In this document: in pieces, positions 34,246 to 38,274 of the stretch
How positions within the stretch are numbered: the first letter of the stretch is position 1
How the letters are laid out: every line of letters begins with the position of its first letter
Program-made: the position numbers and the translations under genes
NCBI RefSeq assembly: GCF_027257875.1
Contig: NZ_JAPVQY010000069.1
Location: forward strand, 1-38,274
Direction of reading: 5' to 3'
Source: Burkholderia sp. IMCC1007
Lineage (GTDB): Bacteria > Pseudomonadota > Gammaproteobacteria > Burkholderiales > Burkholderiaceae
DNA length: 38,274 bases
The notes under the pieces: generated by a model
What the model was told of the DNA's origin: nothing
What the model saw: only the letters and a program-made list of their open reading frames with translations
Databases searched by the model: none

Positions 34246-34676
34246 TGTGGGCAACCACCGCAAATCCGAGCGAAAACGCTGTGACACGCTCACAGCCCGC
34301 GTGCATCGGCCGTTTCGCGATACACGCAGATCCGACGCGTTCCGCTATTCGTACCGCGCTTCATGTTGAAAAGTTTGTTGATAATCCTGCACCGGAATCA
34401 ATCAAAAGCCTGTGCAACAAGCGCGTGAGTGTTCCGAGCGCCGATGATTTCATCGCGCCGCGAGGCCCATATGGCGGGGCTTTGAGCGTTTTGAAGCGGT
34501 GAGGCGATCAACGTGCGGCCAACCGACCACAGTAACGTTCGAAATGTGGATATCCCGCGGGCAAATTCACTCGAAACGCTGTGGCAGGCAAAGGTGAGGG
34601 CGCGGATGCTCGTTCAAAACATCGGCTTGCCTATCTGATGTGGACAAGCGGCTCAGAATCAACTTCAAACGCTGTG
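34246..34676 (+). repeat. Three composite repeats TGTGG...AAACGCTGTG
   Basis: Units at 34246-34283, 34545-34583 and 34639-34676. Each has a DnaA-like TGTGGxxAx followed 28-29 bases later (start to start) by an exact AAACGCTGTG. The two halves and their spacing recur three times, as in iteron-like arrays. Confidence 0.6.
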
Positions 34677-34769
34677 CGCTCGAACGGTGAGCGGGGCACG
34701 CCGATCGCCGGCAGCCCCTTACAACGACGCCTGCAGGCGGCCGTTCGGCGAGGCCGCGCATCGTATCAC

Positions 34770-35531
34770 TTACGTCTGCGCGTCAAGCGCCTGCACAACC
34801 GCCTTCTCCCCAAGACTATCCGCCGGCCCGACCACCGCAAAATTCATCCCGCGCGCGGATCCATACCGCGCCAGCAACGCGCCATCCACGCGTTGCCCGG
34901 CCGGCAGCAGCCGGTGTTCCGATTCCGCCGGCCGTAGATAGAAGCTCAGCGTCCGCCCCGTATCGTCCTGATAGAGCACCATTGCGGCCGTGGCTCCGCT
35001 GTCCGTCGTAAACAACCGTCCGCCGACCGGCCTGAACCCCGCCGTGCTCAAATCCGGCAGCTTCGCCGACGCGCCGACGCGCCTGGTGAGCCACCCCTGC
35101 AAATCTCCCGCACCGGTCGGCCGGTAATCCACCTTCGCCGTCTGATCGACCACCATCATCCGGTAAGCCTCGATCGCGTCGCTCATCGGCGCGATGGGCG
35201 GCGCTGCGTTCCACCCGCGTGCCTGCCACCCGCCGAAAGTCCCCAGCCCGATGCAGAGCACGAACGAAGCCGCCATCGCGAACCGCATCCGCGTGCGCTC
35301 CGCCCGCCGCGCCCGAATCGCGGCCGGGTCGAGCGCAGAATTCTCGCTGGGCATCCGCACGCTCTCCAGCGCGGCGCGCAACCGCTGCGCATCCTGCTGC
35401 CATTGCTTCACCTGTTCCGCGGTCTCCGGATGCAGCGCGAGATATCGTTCGACCGCGGCGCGCGCATCGTCGTCGAGCTGGCCGTCGACATAGGCCTGGA
35501 GATCGTGTTCGTCTGGGCGGAGGTCGTTCAT
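34770..35531 (-). CDS. Membrane anti-sigma factor
   Basis: Partner of the ECF sigma factor with which it overlaps (its start is at 35531; the sigma stop is at 35528-35530). 253 aa: a cytoplasmic anti-sigma-like N-terminus (HDLQAYVDGQLDDDARAAVE, about 9-28), one membrane span (about residues 82-102, FAMAASFVLCIGLGTFGGW) and a periplasmic domain of about 150 residues. It lacks the His-x3-Cys-x2-Cys zinc motif of many anti-sigma factors. It probably releases the sigma factor on an envelope or oxidative signal (inference). Confidence 0.88.
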   Translation of the reverse strand: MNDLRPDEHDLQAYVDGQLDDDARAAVERYLALHPETAEQVKQWQQDAQRLRAALESVRMPSENSALDPAAIRARRAERTRMRFAMAASFVLCIGLGTFGGWQARGWNAAPPIAPMSDAIEAYRMMVVDQTAKVDYRPTGAGDLQGWLTRRVGASAKLPDLSTAGFRPVGGRLFTTDSGATAAMVLYQDDTGRTLSFYLRPAESEHRLLPAGQRVDGALLARYGSARGMNFAVVGPADSLGEKAVVQALDAQT

Positions 35532-36046
35532 TTCATCAATCGAAGGGAAGGAGCGGGAAGCTCGCCGTCGCTGAGCTGGCGCAGCGCCCGGCGCGCGCGG
35601 GAGAGTCGCGACATCACCGTGCCGATCGGCACGTCGAGCAAGTCAGCGACTTCCTGATACGTGAAGCCCTCGACCGCGACGAGCAGCAGCAGGCTGCGCT
35701 GCTCTTCGGACAGATGGCCGAACGCTTCGAGCGTCGCACGCGCGGCCACCTCGCGTTCGGCGGACGGCCAGTGCGGCTCGTCGTCGGTGCGGATCCGGCC
35801 CAGCAGCCACGCATAGCGTTTCGCGCTGCGTTTGCCGTCGAGAAACTGCCGGTAAAGGATCGTGAAGAGCCAGCTGCGCAACGATGCGTCTTCGCGGCGG
35901 CTCGCCCAGCGCGACAGCGCGCGCTCGAGCGTCGACTGGACGAGATCGTCGGCCGCATGGACGTCGCGCGCCAGCCAGAGCGCGAAGCGCCGCAGCCGGG
36001 GGATGAGTTCGCGCAATGCGTCGTCGTCGAGGGCGTTTGAGGGCAT
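35528..36046 (-). CDS. ECF RNA polymerase sigma factor
   Basis: 172 aa with region 2 (about residues 10-75, including ARDVHAADDLVQSTLERAL) and region 4 (about 110-160, with TYQEVADLLDVPIGTVMSRL), the minimal ECF form. It is followed by its anti-sigma factor. Upstream, a GGAATAA...CGTCC promoter identical to that of the divergent peroxidase gene points to autoregulation and control of both units. The ATG at 36046 has no clear SD. Confidence 0.93.
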   Translation of the reverse strand: MPSNALDDDALRELIPRLRRFALWLARDVHAADDLVQSTLERALSRWASRREDASLRSWLFTILYRQFLDGKRSAKRYAWLLGRIRTDDEPHWPSAEREVAARATLEAFGHLSEEQRSLLLLVAVEGFTYQEVADLLDVPIGTVMSRLSRARRALRQLSDGELPAPSLRLMK

Positions 36047-36081
36047 GGCCGGGCCGTAGCCGAAAGGCGTGGAGATGCTGC

Positions 36082-36110
36082 GTAGGACGCCGGTCGGCGC
36101 CGCTTATTCC
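36082..36110 (-). promoter_or_regulatory. ECF promoter of the sigma/anti-sigma operon
   Basis: On the minus strand, GGAATAA (36110-36104), a 14-base spacer, then CGTCCTAC (36089-36082), mirror image of the divergent promoter. This fits ECF promoters with GGAAT-type -35 and CGTC-type -10. Confidence 0.7.
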
Positions 36111-36135
36111 GTCAGCATACGAAAAGTTTCTTCAT

Positions 36136-36164
36136 GGAATAAAGCGGCGCGGGTGGCGTCCTAC
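36136..36164 (+). promoter_or_regulatory. ECF promoter of the peroxidase/cytochrome b561 operon
   Basis: GGAATAA (36136-36142), a 14-base spacer, then CGTCCTAC (36157-36164), identical in elements and spacing to the divergent sigma promoter. The peroxidase ATG is 39 bases downstream. Confidence 0.7.
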
Positions 36165-36202
36165 GTGTGTTCGACAATGATCTGACGATCGGGAGTGCAT
36201 CC

Positions 36203-37291
36203 ATGAAGCAATCATCCTCTTCTTCGCCGCCGCGCGAGCCCGGCCGCGGGTGGTGGCGCTGGGCCGTGATCGGCGGCGCGGTGGCCGGCGTGGCCGTGGC
36301 GTTCGGGTATGTCGGCGGCTGGCTCGCGCCGGCGCGCCTGACCCCGCACCGGCTCGTCGACGCGCTGCAGACGGCCGGCGGCGAGCATCCGGGCTTTCGG
36401 CGCAATCACGCGAAGGGCGTGTGCGTGACCGGTTACTTCGAAGGCAACGGCGCCGCGAGCGCGTATTCGGTCGCGCCGTTCTTCAAGGCGGTGCGCACGC
36501 CGGTGGTCGGCCGGTTCGCGCTGCCGGGCGGCAATCCGTATGCGCCCGACAGCAGCGTGCCGATCCGCAGCCTCGCGCTGAAGCTCACCGCGCCCGATGG
36601 CCAGCAATGGCGGACCGGGATGAACGCGATGCCGGTGTTTCCGGTGGCGACGCCGAAGGCGTTCTATGCGCAGTTGCTCGCGACGAAGCCGGATCCGGCG
36701 ACGGGCAAGCCCGATCCGGCGAAGGTGAAGGCATTTTTCGGCACGCATCCGGAGACGGCCGCCTTCCGCGAATGGGTGAAGGGTGCGAAGCCCAGCGCGA
36801 GCTACGTCACCGAAAGCTATTACGGGCTTAACGCGTTTTACTTCGTCGACGCGGCGGGCAAGCGCCAGGCGGTGAGGTGGCGCGTCGTGCCGGAGCAGAC
36901 GGCCGGCGCCGCGGACGTCGCGACGGCCGCCGATCCGAACGTGTTGCAGAAGGACGTGACGCGGCGCATCGCGGACGGTGCGCAGAAGTGGAAGCTGCTC
37001 GTCACGCTGGCGGAGCCCGGCGACCCGGTGGACGACGCGACGAAAGTCTGGCCCGCGCAGCGGATGACGATCGATGCGGGCACGCTCGTGCTCGATCGCG
37101 TGGAGCCGCAGGACAGCGGGCCGTGCCGCGACGTGAATTACGACCCGACGGTGTTGCCGCAGGGGATCCAGGTGTCGGGGGATCCGTTGCTGGCGGCGCG
37201 GTCGGCGGCGTATGCGGATTCGTATCTGCGCAGGACGAGTGAAGAGGCCGGCGTGGCCGGTGCGGCGCGATTGAGTGCGGAGGGACGATGA
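36203..37291 (+). CDS. Membrane-anchored catalase-family peroxidase (SrpA-like)
   Basis: Heme enzyme of the short catalase-like peroxidase group, 362 aa, not a full monofunctional catalase. An N-terminal membrane span (about residues 21-41) anchors it and the catalase core should face the periplasm. The catalytic His69 is in GFRRNHAKG, followed by PFFKAVRTPVVGRF and the GNPYAPDSSVPIRSLALKL block. GGGAG precedes the ATG at 36203; a start at 36167 would lie right at the ECF promoter and is rejected. It overlaps the cytochrome b561 gene by four bases, which may supply electrons. Expected to detoxify peroxides under ECF control. Confidence 0.9.
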   Translation: MKQSSSSSPPREPGRGWWRWAVIGGAVAGVAVAFGYVGGWLAPARLTPHRLVDALQTAGGEHPGFRRNHAKGVCVTGYFEGNGAASAYSVAPFFKAVRTPVVGRFALPGGNPYAPDSSVPIRSLALKLTAPDGQQWRTGMNAMPVFPVATPKAFYAQLLATKPDPATGKPDPAKVKAFFGTHPETAAFREWVKGAKPSASYVTESYYGLNAFYFVDAAGKRQAVRWRVVPEQTAGAADVATAADPNVLQKDVTRRIADGAQKWKLLVTLAEPGDPVDDATKVWPAQRMTIDAGTLVLDRVEPQDSGPCRDVNYDPTVLPQGIQVSGDPLLAARSAAYADSYLRRTSEEAGVAGAARLSAEGR

Positions 37292-37821
37292 TGAAGTCTG
37301 CTACGACGTTTGGCTTGCCGGCGAGGCTGCTGCATTGGGTGATGGCCGCGATGGTTCTCACGATGCTGTTCGTCGGCGTGGGGATGGTGGCGTCGGTTTC
37401 CCGACGGCATGATTTCCTGGTGGCGCTGCACAAGCCATTGGGGATCGCCGTGCTGGTGCTGGTTTGTGTGCGGATCGTGGTGCGGCTTTCCTCGAAGCCG
37501 CCGGCGCTGCCTGCCGATTTGCCTTGGTGGCAGAAGGTTGCCGCGCATGGCTCGCATCTGGTGCTGTATGTGCTGATGCTCGCGATGCCGCTGATCGGGT
37601 GGGCGATGTTGTCGGCGGGCGGATATCCGGTGACTTTGGGGGGCGGCGTGCAGTTGCCGGCGCTGATTTCCGCTGATCCAGTGGCGTTTGCCTGGCTCCG
37701 GGTCGCGCATCGGGTGTTGGCCTACCTGTTCTTCGCGACGTTCCTCGCGCACTTTGCCGCTGCGCTGTATCACGGGTTGATCCGGCGGGACGGGGTGGTG
37801 AGGGCGATGGTGGGGAGGTGA
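37288..37821 (+). CDS. Cytochrome b561-family membrane protein
   Basis: Di-heme inner-membrane protein, 177 aa, with four spans. Heme-ligand His candidates are in RLLHWVMAAM (span 1), LHKPLGIAVL (span 2), GSHLVLYVLM (span 3) and FLAHFAAALYH (span 4). Likely passes quinol electrons to a periplasmic partner, plausibly the peroxidase encoded just upstream. The start is one of two adjacent ATGs (37288, 37291) overlapping the peroxidase stop. The third-position bias is weaker than in its neighbours. Confidence 0.92.
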   Translation: MMKSATTFGLPARLLHWVMAAMVLTMLFVGVGMVASVSRRHDFLVALHKPLGIAVLVLVCVRIVVRLSSKPPALPADLPWWQKVAAHGSHLVLYVLMLAMPLIGWAMLSAGGYPVTLGGGVQLPALISADPVAFAWLRVAHRVLAYLFFATFLAHFAAALYHGLIRRDGVVRAMVGR

Positions 37822-37927
37822 GCGGCGGAGCGCTGCGCTCGATGCGGCGGAGTTGCTCACGGACTACCGAGGGCGGTTCTGCCGTATCGCTTCCATGATC
37901 ACCGGGGGCGGCTCAACGGACTTCGTT

Positions 37928-37959
37928 AAGCCTTTTCAAAATAATTTCACAAAAGGCTT
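37928..37959. repeat. Inverted repeat overlapping the first rRNA promoter
   Basis: AAGCCTTTT (37928-37936) and AAAAGGCTT (37951-37959) form a perfect 9-bp inverted repeat with a 14-base AT-rich middle. The right arm overlaps the -35 of the promoter at 37958. It could be a regulator site or UP-like element; no protein can be named. The preceding 37822-37927 holds no gene. Confidence 0.55.
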
Positions 37960-37986
37960 GCGGAGACGGAGGCGGGTGCTTAGAAT
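37958..37986 (+). promoter_or_regulatory. rRNA operon promoter P1
   Basis: -35 TTGCGG (37958-37963), 17-base spacer, -10 TAGAAT (37981-37986), with an AT-rich UP-like stretch upstream. Confidence 0.55.
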
Positions 37987-38119
37987 CACGCCTCTTTCGC
38001 GCTAACGGAAACACGGCGCGGGAGGGAAGAAGGGAAGCGGTGCGGTCGAGGTTGCTGTCGAGCCTTGGCGCACAAGGAGTTGAACCCCAACCGTCGCAAC
38101 GAAGTAGTTAAAAAAGTTG

Positions 38120-38148
38120 TTGACGAGTTGAAAAAGACGGTTCATAAT
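38120..38148 (+). promoter_or_regulatory. rRNA operon promoter P2
   Basis: -35 TTGACG (38120-38125), 17-base spacer, -10 CATAAT (38143-38148), with an A-tract (AGTTAAAAAAG) just upstream. This arrangement is typical of Burkholderia rRNA promoters. Confidence 0.8.
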
Positions 38149-38154
38149 TTCGCT

Positions 38155-38274
38155 TCTCTGCTGCTGAAAACGCAGCGCTGCTGAGAAACACGAAGTTCCT
38201 CGCAGACATGCTCTTTAAAAATTAACAGCCGATAAGTGTGGGCGCTTGATGGCAGCGAGCTGATCCTCGGATCA
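38155..38274 (+). other. rRNA leader with boxA antitermination signal
   Basis: The transcribed leader carries a boxA-like TGCTCTTTAA (38209-38218) followed by AAATTAACAG, the usual sequence shortly before 16S rRNA. The 16S gene itself should begin just past the window end and is not visible. Confidence 0.8.

Larger units (their letters stand above)
33203..34676. other. CACAG-dense, DnaA-box-rich non-coding region (origin-like)
   Basis: No convincing gene lies between the tRNA (33065) and the anti-sigma gene (34770). The region has 20 CACAG/CTGTG motifs (about one per 74 bases; about three expected by chance), a consensus DnaA box TTATCCACA at 33233 with one-mismatch versions at 33248, 33417, 33483, 34375, 34545 and 34639, an AT-rich palindromic core (33441-33480), a hairpin (33321-33358) and three composite repeats (34246-34676). 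I found no CACAG in the adjacent 34770-36046 genes. This fits a replication origin or a DnaA-titrating or methylation-sensitive control region; which one is inference. Confidence 0.55.

Noticed and set aside
32989..34769. Integrated element at tRNA-Val
   Set aside because: No duplicated tRNA 3' end, integrase or phage-like gene was seen downstream of the tRNA; the region is better explained as non-coding control DNA.
1..38274. CRISPR arrays, insertion sequences or prophage genes
   Set aside because: No regularly spaced repeats with unique spacers, no transposase and no phage structural genes were found on reading both strands.

Overview
This window looks like a piece of the main chromosome of a Burkholderia species, most likely the Burkholderia cepacia complex. 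The evidence is very high GC with strong G/C third-position bias, Burkholderia-type gene families (type II secretion gsp genes, polar flagellar fliLMNOPQR, egtBD, cid/lrg), and an rRNA leader typical of the genus. Most of it is ordinary core chromosome. The accessory or unusual stretches are 13.8-15.0 kb, 21.9-27.0 kb and 33.2-34.7 kb.

Layout. 1-2066: end of the type II secretion operon (gspL partial, gspM, gspN). 2103-6645: multidrug efflux locus with a NodT-type outer-membrane lipoprotein, a small membrane protein, a MarR regulator and a 14-TM DHA2 pump; no HlyD/EmrA adaptor is present. 6716-8996: LysR regulator divergent from a CidA/LrgA-LrgB holin-like pair, with a T-N11-A operator between them. 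9234-13688: flagellar switch and export operon fliLMNOPQR. 13839-14986: a lower-GC two-gene module that looks like a detached polymorphic-toxin C-terminus and its immunity protein. 15170-21542: NitT/TauT-type ABC importer, TctE/TctD-like two-component system and a porin, probably one uptake unit for an unidentified small organic solute. 21892-26936: type III restriction-modification system (mod, res). 27180-28332: three small secreted proteins. 28611-30867: ergothioneine genes egtB-egtD. 31463-32820: AhpD-like protein plus ECF41 sigma factor. 32989-33065: tRNA-Val(GAC). 33066-34769: 1.7 kb without a convincing gene. 34770-37821: ECF sigma/anti-sigma pair divergent from a membrane-anchored catalase-like peroxidase and cytochrome b561. 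37822-38274: tandem rRNA promoters and the boxA leader; 16S rRNA should start just beyond the window.

Most notable signals. (1) The gene-poor stretch at 33.2-34.7 kb has 20 copies of CACAG/CTGTG, several DnaA-box-like sites, an AT-rich palindromic core and three composite repeats, so it looks like a replication origin or a DnaA-control locus. As I recall, CACAG is the methylation motif of the B. cenocepacia type III methyltransferase (BCAL3494), and a type III mod gene lies 9 kb away in this window. (2) The partner Res protein appears to have lost the catalytic lysine of its nuclease motif (DTP where family members have ETK), which would leave Mod as an epigenetic methyltransferase. (3) The 36.1 kb ECF locus has two mirror-image promoters with identical elements and spacing. 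(4) The ECF41 operon carries a textbook ECF41 promoter. (5) The toxin/immunity module after fliR appears to be an uncatalogued insertion.
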